The translations under genes and the position numbers were made by a program. The notes beneath the pieces are model-generated. The model had not been told where the DNA came from and searched no databases. It was given only the letters and a program-made list of their open reading frames with translations. A stretch of 32,817 nt of DNA from contig CALHMG010000372.1 in the NCBI GenBank assembly GCA_938034705.1, positions 1-32,817 of the forward strand, read 5' to 3'. Source of the DNA: an uncultured Gammaproteobacteria bacterium. Its GTDB lineage: Bacteria > Pseudomonadota > Gammaproteobacteria > Arenicellales > CALHMG01. Positions 1 through 7,627 of the stretch are shown in pieces. The first letter of the stretch is position 1; every line of letters begins with the position of its first letter.

Positions 1-105
1 CGCGTCGACGATTTGCCGATAACGGCCGAAAAGGTATTGCGCGCGCTGAAGGCAAATGGCGGTGCTCAACCTAAAGCTAACCGACCGGGGCAGTCGCGCA
101 ACTAG
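1..105 (+). CDS. C-terminal end of a CoxL-like molybdenum hydroxylase large subunit (partial)
   Basis: Frame 1 is open from the left edge to a TAG at 103-105 and encodes 34 residues, beginning RVDDLPITAEKVLRAL. The pattern D-L-P-x-T-x-E-K-V-L near the C-terminus is typical of the large (molybdopterin-binding) subunit of the xanthine dehydrogenase / aerobic CO dehydrogenase family. The next two genes encode a MoxR ATPase and a VWA protein, the CoxD/CoxE pair that in cox-type clusters matures the active site of such an enzyme. That context supports the call more than the short peptide does. The substrate cannot be read from this fragment: most cox-like clusters outside true CO oxidisers act on N-heterocycles or aldehydes. 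The active-site motif that would separate form I CO dehydrogenase from other hydroxylases lies outside the window. Confidence 0.62.
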   Translation, partial: RVDDLPITAEKVLRALKANGGAQPKANRPGQSRN

Positions 106-118
106 GCGCATCGATGCC

Positions 119-1000
119 ATGGCCATAAAGCGATCAGTAGCCGGCATAAACGGACCTGAAGAACTCGAGGTAGCGCTGCGGGCTGCGCAATATCTTGCGG
201 ATGACGGTCTCGCAACAGCCGCCTACCTGGCGCTGGCCCTGGGTAAGCCGCTGCTGCTCGAAGGTGCCCCGGGCGTTGGCAAGACCGAGGCGGCAAAAGC
301 GATCGCCTCGATTGCTGGCAGGAATCTCATTCGCCTGCAGTGTTATGAAGGCATAGACGCAAGCGCAGCGCTCTACGAGTGGAATTATCCAAGGCAGATG
401 CTGGCGATACGTCAGGCCGGCGATGACTACATCAACATTTATAGCGATGATTTTCTCGTTTCACGCCCCATGCTTGAATCGCTCCAGCATCATGATTCGT
501 CGGTGCTGCTGATAGACGAAGTAGATCGCTCGGATCATGAATTCGAGGCGTTTCTGCTCGAATATCTTTCGGACTTCCAGATCTCGATACCCGAACGGGG
601 CGCCGTTCGCGCCATCAGTCCCCCGATCGTCGTGCTCACGTCCAACCGTGTCAGAGAACTTCACGAGGCGCTGCGAAGACGCTGCGTCTATCACTGGATC
701 GACTATCCCGACGCCGAGCGCGAGGCGCAAATCGTGCTGATGCGGGCAAGCGCTGTCGCCCAGTCGACGGCTGATGCGGTCGTGGCCGCGGTCAATCGTC
801 TGCGCGCTGAGCCGCTGTCCAAGGCGCCGGGCGTTGCCGAGACTGTGGAATGGGCCGAAGCGGCAACGGTGCTGAACGAGCAGGGGGCCGACTGGCCGAT
901 CGCGTTCAAACGAGCGATCGGGGTTGTGCTCAAGGATCAGGACGATCTTGCCTACATCGAGCCAAAGGTAGACGCCATCCTTACAGAGGCGCTGGCATGA
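119..1000 (+). CDS. coxD: MoxR-family AAA+ ATPase, CoxD-like
   Basis: Cytoplasmic AAA+ chaperone-like ATPase. A Walker A motif GAPGVGKT lies at about residues 49-56, a Walker B motif VLLIDEVD follows in the middle, then a sensor 1 segment (VLTSN) and an arginine-rich stretch (ALRRRC) near the arginine-finger position. The length of 293 residues fits MoxR/CoxD proteins. I chose the ATG at 119 because it lies just after the preceding stop at 105; an in-frame ATG at 56 would overlap the upstream gene by 50 nt and adds residues that do not look conserved. In Oligotropha, CoxD is an ATP-dependent chaperone used in assembling the metal-sulfur centre of CO dehydrogenase, working with CoxE. The same role for the enzyme ending at 105 is inferred from gene order. 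The stop overlaps the next start by 4 nt (ATGA), so the pair is probably translationally coupled. Confidence 0.88.
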   Translation: MAIKRSVAGINGPEELEVALRAAQYLADDGLATAAYLALALGKPLLLEGAPGVGKTEAAKAIASIAGRNLIRLQCYEGIDASAALYEWNYPRQMLAIRQAGDDYINIYSDDFLVSRPMLESLQHHDSSVLLIDEVDRSDHEFEAFLLEYLSDFQISIPERGAVRAISPPIVVLTSNRVRELHEALRRRCVYHWIDYPDAEREAQIVLMRASAVAQSTADAVVAAVNRLRAEPLSKAPGVAETVEWAEAATVLNEQGADWPIAFKRAIGVVLKDQDDLAYIEPKVDAILTEALA

Positions 1001-2106
1001 GCACAACGCTGCCCGCCGCAAGCGCGATACTGGTGACATTTGCAACGGTGTTGCGCAACGCCGGCTTTGCGGTGTCGCCTGAACAGACCATGCTGTTCGT
1101 GGAGTCCGTTGGGCTGCTAGGTCCCCGTGCCATGAGCGATATTTACCGGGCGGCGCGATCGACACTCGCACCGACGCCCGATCAGCTCGAAGCGTTTGAC
1201 GCCTTGTTTCAGCAGCACTTTTACGACGCCACGCTGTCGATCCCGATGGCGGGCGATGATGATGACGACGATCTGACGATTCAGGAGTCACGAGATGTGC
1301 CGTCCGAGCTGCCCGAGGTGACCGAGACATCCGAGTCCGGAGGCGATGCGACTGCCGCGGAAGTACTGTCGGTGCGGGAATTTGACGCGATGACAGAAGT
1401 CGATGCCCTGAGGCATTTTCGACGCCGGGCAGGTGCGCAATTGCCGGTCAGGCGGTCGAGGCGTTTTAAGTCGGCAAGTCGCGGCACCCGTTACGACCTC
1501 AAGCGCAGCCTTAAAGATGCGGTGAGCCGTGATGGCGAGGTGCTTTCGCTATCGGCGCAGAAATCGAAACAGCGTCAGCGCCAGATTCTATTACTGATTG
1601 ACGTGTCGGGTTCCATGAAGGAGTTTACCGACAGCTATTTCCGGTTTGCCCATACGCTTGGACGGGTATGTGATCGGCTTGAGGTCTTTACGATCGGAAC
1701 ACGCCTGACGCGAGTCTCGCGGGCGATCAGGCTGCGCAACCAGCAGCAGGCACTCGTTGCTGCGAGCAATGTTGTGGCCGACTTCGATGGCGGCACCCGG
1801 CTCGGTGACGCCCTCACGGCGTTTCTCGGTGTCCCGAGGTTCGCAGGATTTACGCGTGGTTCAGTGGTGCTGGTGCTTTCCGACGGTTTTGAGCGTGGTG
1901 AGCACGAGCGTCTGGTCGGGGCGATGCAGAGAATTTCCAAACTTGCCTGGCGCACGGTGTGGCTGACACCGCTCGCGGCAGACCCCGAGTATGTGCCCGA
2001 AACCCAGGCCCTGCAGGCGATACTTCCCTTTGTCGATGAGTTTGCCGACGCGTCAAGCGTCCAGCGACTGTGTCGTGAAGTCATGGATATTGCGAAGGCG
2101 GCGTGA
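997..2106 (+). CDS. coxE: VWA-domain protein, CoxE-like partner of the MoxR ATPase
   Basis: A 369-residue protein starting at ATG 997 within the ATGA overlap. The N-terminal half is helical and holds a short acidic run (DDDDDD) near residue 90 and a long Glu/Ser-rich linker. The C-terminal half is a von Willebrand A domain with a MIDAS site: the DxSxS motif is DVSGSMK, followed by a Thr in FDGGTRLGD and an Asp in VLSDGF. This arrangement matches the CoxE family, which pairs with MoxR ATPases. CoxE and CoxD are known to cooperate in introducing the sulfido-metal centre of CO dehydrogenase; here the target would be the molybdenum hydroxylase whose end is at 1-105. The stop TGA overlaps the next ATG by one base (TGATG). 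An ORF extending upstream to 850 lies inside the ATPase gene and is not the likely start. Confidence 0.85.
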   Translation: MSTTLPAASAILVTFATVLRNAGFAVSPEQTMLFVESVGLLGPRAMSDIYRAARSTLAPTPDQLEAFDALFQQHFYDATLSIPMAGDDDDDDLTIQESRDVPSELPEVTETSESGGDATAAEVLSVREFDAMTEVDALRHFRRRAGAQLPVRRSRRFKSASRGTRYDLKRSLKDAVSRDGEVLSLSAQKSKQRQRQILLLIDVSGSMKEFTDSYFRFAHTLGRVCDRLEVFTIGTRLTRVSRAIRLRNQQQALVAASNVVADFDGGTRLGDALTAFLGVPRFAGFTRGSVVLVLSDGFERGEHERLVGAMQRISKLAWRTVWLTPLAADPEYVPETQALQAILPFVDEFADASSVQRLCREVMDIAKAA

Positions 2107-2996
2107 TGCAGATTGTCGACGCCCACCACCATATCTGGAAGCAAGAGGACCTGCCGTGGTTGCAGGGCGACATGCAGCCGCGGATTTTTGGCGCGTACGA
2201 ATCAATCATGCGCGACTACCTTGTTGACGAATATATCGACGACGTGTCGCCCCAGGGTGTGACCCAATCTGTTTATGTTCAGGCCAACTGGCCCGTGGAG
2301 AACTTTGTTGAAGAAACTGCCTGGGTGAGCGAGGTGGCAGCCGAATCCGGCTGGCCACACGCGATCGTAGGCTATGCGGACTTTGTTTGTGATGATGTTC
2401 GCGGGCAGCTCGATGCTTTGGCTAAGTTTCCGCTGATGCGAGGCGTACGTCAGCAATTTCACTGGCACCAAAACCCGATGTATCGATTCGCATCAGGTCC
2501 GGATGTCTTGTTGGACCCCCGCGTTGTAAAAAATATTGCGCATCTGGCGACATACGACTGGGCGTTTGACCTGCAGGTGTTTACCTCTCAGATGAAAGAT
2601 GCGGTCGCGCTCGCGAGACAGTGTCCGCAGGTTCGGTTTGTTCTGCAACATGCGGGAATGCTTGAGGACACAACGCCCGAGGGGTTACGTGCCTGGCGTG
2701 AAGGTATGAAACGCCTTGCTGATGAGCCCAACATCTACTGCAAGCTTTCGGGTCTCGGGACCTTTATACGGAAGAACGACAAGACGCACATCCAGCAGAT
2801 TACCGATCAGTCTATTGACTGGTTTGGCGCGGATCGATGTCTGTTTGGTTCCAACTTCCCGATCGAAAAAATATGGACGTCGTACGAAGATTTGTTCCAG
2901 GCCTATAGCGAGGCGCTGGAAGGCAGATCTGACTTCGACCAAGAGCATGTGCTCGCGAGGACTGCACAAGCCGTTTACCGAATTAACGAAACCTGA
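2106..2996 (+). CDS. Amidohydrolase family 2 protein (2-pyrone-4,6-dicarboxylate lactonase-like)
   Basis: A 296-residue TIM-barrel metal-dependent hydrolase of the amidohydrolase_2 group. The N-terminal motif IVDAHHHIW is the family hallmark: the HxH of strand 1 binds metal in relatives. The mid-protein FVLQHAGM contributes another His, and CLFGSNFPIEK near the C-terminus corresponds to the strand 8 segment, where relatives often have G-S-D-(W/F)-P. An Asn replaces the usual Asp here, which may alter metal or acid/base chemistry. Relatives hydrolyse lactones such as L-fucono-lactone or 2-pyrone-4,6-dicarboxylate, or decarboxylate aromatic acids. Position in a molybdenum hydroxylase operon suggests it opens a ring or lactone in the same pathway. 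The start is ATG 2106, with GTG 2103 as an alternative. The next gene begins within 40 nt. Confidence 0.8.
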   Translation: MQIVDAHHHIWKQEDLPWLQGDMQPRIFGAYESIMRDYLVDEYIDDVSPQGVTQSVYVQANWPVENFVEETAWVSEVAAESGWPHAIVGYADFVCDDVRGQLDALAKFPLMRGVRQQFHWHQNPMYRFASGPDVLLDPRVVKNIAHLATYDWAFDLQVFTSQMKDAVALARQCPQVRFVLQHAGMLEDTTPEGLRAWREGMKRLADEPNIYCKLSGLGTFIRKNDKTHIQQITDQSIDWFGADRCLFGSNFPIEKIWTSYEDLFQAYSEALEGRSDFDQEHVLARTAQAVYRINET

Positions 2997-3035
2997 TTGA
3001 TACAACTTACTGGTCGATTACCCAGGAGACTAGAC

Positions 3036-4583
3036 GTGGCACACGAAGCGATAGAAACAACCTTTAAAGCGCTTATTGATACCGACGCACCCGTTAGCGA
3101 GATTGGAGGTGGTTTCGAGTTCACGGAAGGACCGGTGTGGCACCCCACAGAAAATTTTCTGTTTTTCTCGGATATGCCCGGTGACGTGCGGCGACGCTGG
3201 GACCCAAGCGGCCGAGTAGAGTCAGTGCTAAAGCCAACCAACATGGCTAACGGCATGACGTTCGACGCCCGGATGAATCTGATTGTTTGCGAACATGCTA
3301 CGTCGTCTCTGGCGAGTTATTCCCCGGACGGAGAGCGTCGTGTGCTGGCCTCCCACTTTGAAGGCCGCGAACTTAACAGCCCTAACGATGTTGTAGTCGC
3401 ATCGGACGGGTCGATCTACTTTACCGATCCGAGTTTCGGGCGTATGGCCTATTACGGTGTCGAACGTCCGGCGGAACTCAATTTCAAAGGCGTCTATCGG
3501 TTAAGACCTGGAAGTACGGAACCTGAACTCGTTGTAGACCGTTACACATTTAATCAGCCCAACGGTTTGTGTTTTTGCCCAACCGAGGACCGTTTGTTTA
3601 TCAACGACACCGAGCAGGCGAATATCAGGGTCTATGACTTTGATGCACAGAACGGACCTTCGAACGGCAGAATATTTGCCACCGGCATCAAAGATCCGAA
3701 TCTGGCAGGCCTTCCCGACGGGATGAAAATGGATGCTCAGGGCCACCTCTGGTGCACGGCGCCGGGAGGTATCTGGGTCTACAACCTGACGGGTCAACTG
3801 ATCGGTAAAGTCAGAGTGCCCAAGCTGGTCGCAAACTTTCACTGGGGTGGTGATGACTGGCGGACGCTATTCATGTGCGCAACTGACTCGCTATACAGCG
3901 TGCCGGTTCGTGTGGGCCCAAACCTGGAGCCTCACATGCGGGCGGCCGGGGTGAACGGTGTTGCGTCTGCGGGCAACGATCTCAACATCAACCCCGGGCG
4001 AACCGCGCTGATAATTCAGGACATGCAAAACGATGTTGTCATGGACGGGGGTGCGTTTGCGGATTCCGGTGCGCCGGCGCACTGCAAGGAGCAGAACGCA
4101 GTCGAACACTGTCGCCAGCTGGCGCAGGCCTGCCGAAAGGCCGGTATCCCGGTGATTCATGTCTGGTTTCACACGGATCGCGGCGCTCCCGGCATGACAA
4201 TGAATGCACCGCTGTTTGAAGGCGTTCGCGATACGGGTGCGCTGGTTGCGGGTACCTGGGGCGGATCGCCCGTCAGCGGACTCGAACAACAGCCAGGGGA
4301 CTTTGCGCTGACGAAAAACAGAATGAGTCCCTGGGAATGTACGACGCTCGAAATCGTGCTTCGTAGTCGGGGTATTGACACGATTATCAATACGGGTGCC
4401 TGGACTAACATGTCGGTGGAGCACACCGCGAGAACAGGCGCCGATCGCGGCTACCGCGTGATCATGCCGGAGGATGCGTGCTCAACAATGAACGCAGACT
4501 GGCACAACGCGTCAATCAACTACGCGGTACAGAATGTAGCAACGGTCACGAGTACCTCTGAAGTGCTCAGAGCGATCAGCTAG
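3036..4583 (+). CDS. Fusion: SMP-30/gluconolactonase N-domain plus isochorismatase-like C-domain with Ser at the nucleophile position
   Basis: A 515-residue protein. I chose GTG 3036 because AGGAG lies about 8 nt upstream; a TTG at 2997 has no such site. Residues about 20-310 form an SMP-30/gluconolactonase beta-propeller. The usual metal-ligand regions are visible: the Glu of FTEGPVW, Asn in SPNDVVV, Asn in QPNGLC and Asp in LPDGMK. Residues about 322-515 form an isochorismatase (cysteine hydrolase) domain with Asp329 in IIQDMQND and Lys427 in LTKNRMSPWE. The third catalytic residue, normally Cys in a T-N-x-C-V-E-x-T-A-R motif, is Ser460 (TNMSVEHTAR). The protein may hydrolyse a lactone with one domain and an amide or related bond with the other, in the same pathway as the preceding amidohydrolase. 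With Ser in place of Cys, the second domain may instead be inactive or have altered chemistry. No signal peptide is visible. Confidence 0.85.
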   Translation: MAHEAIETTFKALIDTDAPVSEIGGGFEFTEGPVWHPTENFLFFSDMPGDVRRRWDPSGRVESVLKPTNMANGMTFDARMNLIVCEHATSSLASYSPDGERRVLASHFEGRELNSPNDVVVASDGSIYFTDPSFGRMAYYGVERPAELNFKGVYRLRPGSTEPELVVDRYTFNQPNGLCFCPTEDRLFINDTEQANIRVYDFDAQNGPSNGRIFATGIKDPNLAGLPDGMKMDAQGHLWCTAPGGIWVYNLTGQLIGKVRVPKLVANFHWGGDDWRTLFMCATDSLYSVPVRVGPNLEPHMRAAGVNGVASAGNDLNINPGRTALIIQDMQNDVVMDGGAFADSGAPAHCKEQNAVEHCRQLAQACRKAGIPVIHVWFHTDRGAPGMTMNAPLFEGVRDTGALVAGTWGGSPVSGLEQQPGDFALTKNRMSPWECTTLEIVLRSRGIDTIINTGAWTNMSVEHTARTGADRGYRVIMPEDACSTMNADWHNASINYAVQNVATVTSTSEVLRAIS

Positions 4584-4739
4584 CGTTCGTGTTCTGCCAG
4601 AGTGAAGCACCGCTGTTGGTGATGTGTTGTTCAGTTCCGGTTAGCCAAACGAAACCTGTTTTTGATATGCCGGGACACGAGTCTCACGCCGACCGCAGAG
4701 GGCGGCAGGCACCGCTGGCCTTCGCCGCACGTCGTGACG
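4584..4739. other. Convergent intergenic gap
   Basis: 156 nt between the fusion gene (plus) and the YCII gene (minus), whose 3' ends face each other. The only structure I see is a weak interrupted hairpin around 4689-4711 (GCC and CCGC pairing with GCGG and GGC across a 2x2 internal loop), with no T-run. I see no gene. Confidence 0.4.
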
Positions 4740-5123
4740 CTAGAGCTTGATCGACTGGGCGGAAAGCTTGATATCGAGTGTCAGGCTTCCCTCATTGACC
4801 AGCCACTTGCGAACGGTATATTCCCTGGCGCCCTCGGCGTGCATGGGGTCGGCATCGGCGAGCTTGCGCGCCGCATCAAGAGACTCAGCCCGGTAGATGA
4901 TCATTCCTTCTCCCTGCATCTGTTCACCGGATGCATCAGACAACGGGCCTGCAAAAACCAGACTGCCCGACGCTTCCTGTGTCGCCTGATATTCGAGATG
5001 GGCCGGCAGCAACGCTTTGACTTCATCAGGGGCTTTGACAGGCTTTGTCATCACTACAAACAGCTCAAGCGCGAGCGATCCGCGTTCCTGTGCCGCCGCC
5101 TTGTATTCTGTCCACGCAACCAT
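4740..5123 (-). CDS. YCII-related domain protein
   Basis: A 127-residue cytoplasmic protein of the YCII fold (dimeric ferredoxin-like alpha/beta). The sequence has the usual pattern: a beta strand ALELFVVMTKP, a middle HLEYQ segment containing the conserved His, a strand SLVFAGPLSD, and EGMIIYRAESLDAARKLADADPMH, in which the Asp-Pro-Met/Phe-H segment is the family's most conserved feature. Known YCII members include a chlorohydroquinone/5-chlorohydroxyquinol dehydrochlorinase-like protein, and many others are uncharacterised and sit beside aromatic catabolic genes. A GGAG lies 7 nt before the ATG. It is transcribed against its neighbours, so it is either a separate unit or divergent from the nitroreductase operon. 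A role in the surrounding catabolic pathway is inference only. Confidence 0.8.
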   Translation of the reverse strand: MVAWTEYKAAAQERGSLALELFVVMTKPVKAPDEVKALLPAHLEYQATQEASGSLVFAGPLSDASGEQMQGEGMIIYRAESLDAARKLADADPMHAEGAREYTVRKWLVNEGSLTLDIKLSAQSIKL

Positions 5124-5346
5124 TGATTTCTCCGTGATATTTGGCTGTTGTTTCAGTCGTCGGGCAGAGTCTCATTGAGCCCGCACTGTGGTCAATATGG
5201 CGTGAATTTCGCCTGTTATTGAGTAGTGTAGATTTCATGTGTGAGCTAGTCTCGGGCGTCTGCGTCGAAAACTCTGGCCGAGGTAGCGGCCCTCGATATC
5301 GGTGGCAGACGGGGTGAAATCAAACCAACGAAGAGACGATATATCA
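5124..5346. other. Divergent intergenic region with presumed promoters
   Basis: About 220 nt between the divergent YCII (minus) and nitroreductase (plus) genes. It is locally AT-richer around 5190-5245, as expected for promoters, but I could not pick a convincing -35/-10 pair. A small inverted repeat GGCG-n7-CGCC is present near 5199-5213. Confidence 0.4.
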
Positions 5347-6006
5347 GTGTTATCAGGGAATGAACTGCAACAGGCCATCGCGGACGCTCAGCAGGGCGTA
5401 CGTGATTTGCGAAAGAAGATGCCCCGACTCGATGACGATTCGATCAGGGTGATTTTGAGTGAAGCTCGCTCTCACTACGCGTGGACGGACAAACCGGTTC
5501 CGGATTCGATGCTGCGGGAGCTTTACGCAATCACTGCCGCCGGTGCTACCAGCATGAATACCTGTCCCGCTCGATTTGTCTTTGTGACCAGTGAGTCGGG
5601 CAAGGCCCGTCTGGCAAAGTCGGTTAAGGAAGCCAACCTCAAGAAAATGATGGGCGCACCCGTCACCGTAATCATCGCCCATGATCTGGACTTCTGGCAG
5701 GAGCTGCCGTTCCTGTTCCCACATGACGACCGTCGTCACTTCTTCGAAGGTAAGACAGAGCATTGCGAATCGACGGCTTTCCGAAACGCGACGCTTCAGG
5801 GAGCGTACATGATGATTGCGGCTCGGGCTCTGGGGCTCGACGTAGGTGCCATGTCTGGATTCTCCAACGAGGTTGTCGACGAAGAATTTTTTAAAGGCAC
5901 TTCCTTGCGCTCCAATTTCCTCTGCAACATCGGCTACGCCGACGAGAGCGCGTTGTTTCAGAAGCTGCCCCGATTTCCATTTGATACAGCGTGTTCATAC
6001 GCCTGA
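5347..6006 (+). CDS. RutE/HadB-type nitroreductase (malonic semialdehyde reductase-like)
   Basis: An FMN-dependent NAD(P)H oxidoreductase of the nitroreductase fold, 219 residues from GTG 5347. A GTG at 5302 would add 15 residues and cannot be excluded; neither has a clear ribosome binding site. The sequence follows the RutE family closely: SEARSHYAWTDKPVPD at the N-terminus, AATSMNTCPARFVFV-like cofactor-binding segment (here GATSMNTCPAR), the middle LPFLFPHDD, TAFRNATLQGAYMMIAARALGLD, and the late GAMSGF and GYADES segments. E. coli RutE helps reduce the malonic semialdehyde released in uracil breakdown, but no other rut gene is visible, so the substrate here is probably another aldehyde or nitro/enone compound of the local pathway. 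It heads the plus-strand run with the OsmC protein 15 nt downstream. Confidence 0.85.
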   Translation: MLSGNELQQAIADAQQGVRDLRKKMPRLDDDSIRVILSEARSHYAWTDKPVPDSMLRELYAITAAGATSMNTCPARFVFVTSESGKARLAKSVKEANLKKMMGAPVTVIIAHDLDFWQELPFLFPHDDRRHFFEGKTEHCESTAFRNATLQGAYMMIAARALGLDVGAMSGFSNEVVDEEFFKGTSLRSNFLCNIGYADESALFQKLPRFPFDTACSYA

Positions 6007-6021
6007 GGAGTAGAAGCAGAG

Positions 6022-6480
6022 ATGGCGATCAAGCCGAAAACTATCGTGACACTCAAGGCGCAGGCGAGCTGTCAGTCACATTCCCGATCAGATGTCGCAA
6101 TTCGCGATCTGACTTTTACGATCGACGAGCCAACCGAACGAGGTGGCACCAACGCAGGCCCTACGCCAACGGATACTGCGATTTCGGCGCTTGTGGGTTG
6201 CACCAACGTCATTGGCCACAAATGCGCTGACAAGCTCGGCGTGGATATTGGAAATCTGACCATCACTGTCGAGTGCGACTTTGATCGGCGTGGCGTAACG
6301 CTGGCAGAAGAGATAGACGTACCCTTTACCGCAATACGCCTGGATGTTCAGACGGGTGGCACTGCCAATCAGGAACAGGTCAATGCTGTTGCTGCAGAAG
6401 TTGCCAAATTCTGTCCGTTGTCCAAGTTGTTCAAGCAAGCAGGAACACGTCTTGATGAGACGTGGCACCCCGCGACATAA
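6022..6480 (+). CDS. OsmC family protein
   Basis: A 152-residue OsmC/Ohr-fold protein. The two redox cysteines of the family are at residue 60 (SALVGCTNV) and residue 131 (KFCPLSKLF). The first sits in the usual central helix after the T-P-T-D-x-x-I/L segment, and the second in the C-P-(L/I)-S motif. Family members reduce organic peroxides or act as poorly defined thiol proteins. The start is ATG 6022, with GAGGAG about 10 nt upstream. The gene is tightly packed between the nitroreductase and the TRAP binding protein gene, so it is probably co-transcribed with them. It may protect the pathway from peroxides made by oxygenases, but its substrate is unknown. Confidence 0.87.
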   Translation: MAIKPKTIVTLKAQASCQSHSRSDVAIRDLTFTIDEPTERGGTNAGPTPTDTAISALVGCTNVIGHKCADKLGVDIGNLTITVECDFDRRGVTLAEEIDVPFTAIRLDVQTGGTANQEQVNAVAAEVAKFCPLSKLFKQAGTRLDETWHPAT

Positions 6481-6515
6481 TTATTCTAAGTACCCGCAAA
6501 ACGAGGAGAACAAAA

Positions 6516-7589
6516 GTGAAAAAAGTAATTCAGCCATTTCTGGCCTTTGTTCTGGCGATCAGTGCAACGAGCCCGGTTTGGGCCGCAGAAAAAATCAAGG
6601 TCGTCGCCATTGACGGTTATCCCGCGAAGGCGATGTGGGTGAAGGAGTTCTCCGGATTCTTCATTCCAGAAGTAAACAAGCGCCTGGCAGCGAAAGGTAA
6701 CTATGAGATCGAATGGCAGGAAAGCTATGGCGGATCGATCGTTAAGCCGAAAGGTGTCCTTGAAGGCATCAAGCTTGGCCTTGGAGACATTGGTATTGTC
6801 ACCACGATTTTTCATTCTTCAAAGTTGCCGAGTCAGTCTATATCGGCGGTAACGCCGTTTATCGCTGCGGATTCACGTGCGGTGGCGAAAGCCGTTGACG
6901 AGATCGCAAAAGAATTCCCGACGATGCAGAAGGAGTTCGAAAAGCAGAATCAGGTTTACCTGGCAACCGGAGTGGTGCTGGACACCTACCAGGTTTTCAG
7001 CAAAGAACCGATCGCATCACCTGCCGACATGCAGGGAAGCAAGGTTGCCGGAGCCGGTATGAACCTTCGCTATCTCGAAGGCATCAAGGATGCCGCGGGT
7101 GTGAGAGGGGGGCTGACGGATTTTTACAACATGCTTCAGACCGGGCTGGTCGATCAGGCCATGCTTTGGCCGGAAGCGGCCAAGACTTTCAAGATTGCTG
7201 AAGTCGCACCGCATATGCTCAAGGTCGATCTTGGCGCTGTGAACTCCAAGACGGTTACCGTCAATGCGGACTTCTGGAAGAAGCTGCCGGACGAGGTCAA
7301 GGGTGTACTGAATGACGTTGCGCTTGCGTGGCGAGATCATGTGGCCGCAATCGCCATGGAGCGTGCAGCGGCAAGCCGCGACGCGTACGTGAAGGCTGGC
7401 GGTACGGTTGTAGATGTCAGTGCCGACGCTCGCGCCGCATGGGCAACAGCGATGCCCGACATCGCCGCTGACTGGGCCAAAAACCTTGACGCGAAGGGCG
7501 AGCCCGGAACTGAAATGCTCAAGGCGTACATCAACAAGCTGAAAACAGCCGGGTTTACGCCGGTACGAGACTGGACGGCCGGACTCTGA
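6516..7589 (+). CDS. dctP: TRAP transporter solute-binding protein (DctP family)
   Basis: A 357-residue periplasmic binding protein. I chose GTG 6516 because GAGGAG lies at 6503-6508 and the encoded N-terminus is a clean signal peptide (MKK, then a hydrophobic core) with a likely cleavage after PVWA at residue 23. An upstream in-frame ATG at 6462 lies inside the OsmC gene. The body has DctP features: a family-typical ligand loop around GSKVAGAGMN and repeated Phe/Trp near LPDEVKGVLNDVA. It should capture an organic acid in the periplasm and deliver it to the DctQM permease encoded directly downstream. In this context the ligand is probably the carboxylated aromatic or heterocyclic substrate of the cluster, but that is inference. 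Confidence 0.9.
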   Translation: MKKVIQPFLAFVLAISATSPVWAAEKIKVVAIDGYPAKAMWVKEFSGFFIPEVNKRLAAKGNYEIEWQESYGGSIVKPKGVLEGIKLGLGDIGIVTTIFHSSKLPSQSISAVTPFIAADSRAVAKAVDEIAKEFPTMQKEFEKQNQVYLATGVVLDTYQVFSKEPIASPADMQGSKVAGAGMNLRYLEGIKDAAGVRGGLTDFYNMLQTGLVDQAMLWPEAAKTFKIAEVAPHMLKVDLGAVNSKTVTVNADFWKKLPDEVKGVLNDVALAWRDHVAAIAMERAAASRDAYVKAGGTVVDVSADARAAWATAMPDIAADWAKNLDAKGEPGTEMLKAYINKLKTAGFTPVRDWTAGL

Positions 7590-7627
7590 GCACGGCGAGC
7601 TGAACTGGCTACTGTTGTAGTCGGATA

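Noticed and set aside
461-1330. Minus-strand ORF of 289 codons
   Set aside because: It lies opposite the CoxD-like and CoxE-like genes, has an Arg/Ser/His-rich shadow composition, and shows no recognisable domain.
4662-5126. Plus-strand ORF opposite the YCII gene
   Set aside because: The minus frame matches the YCII family and has a ribosome binding site; the plus frame is a shadow.
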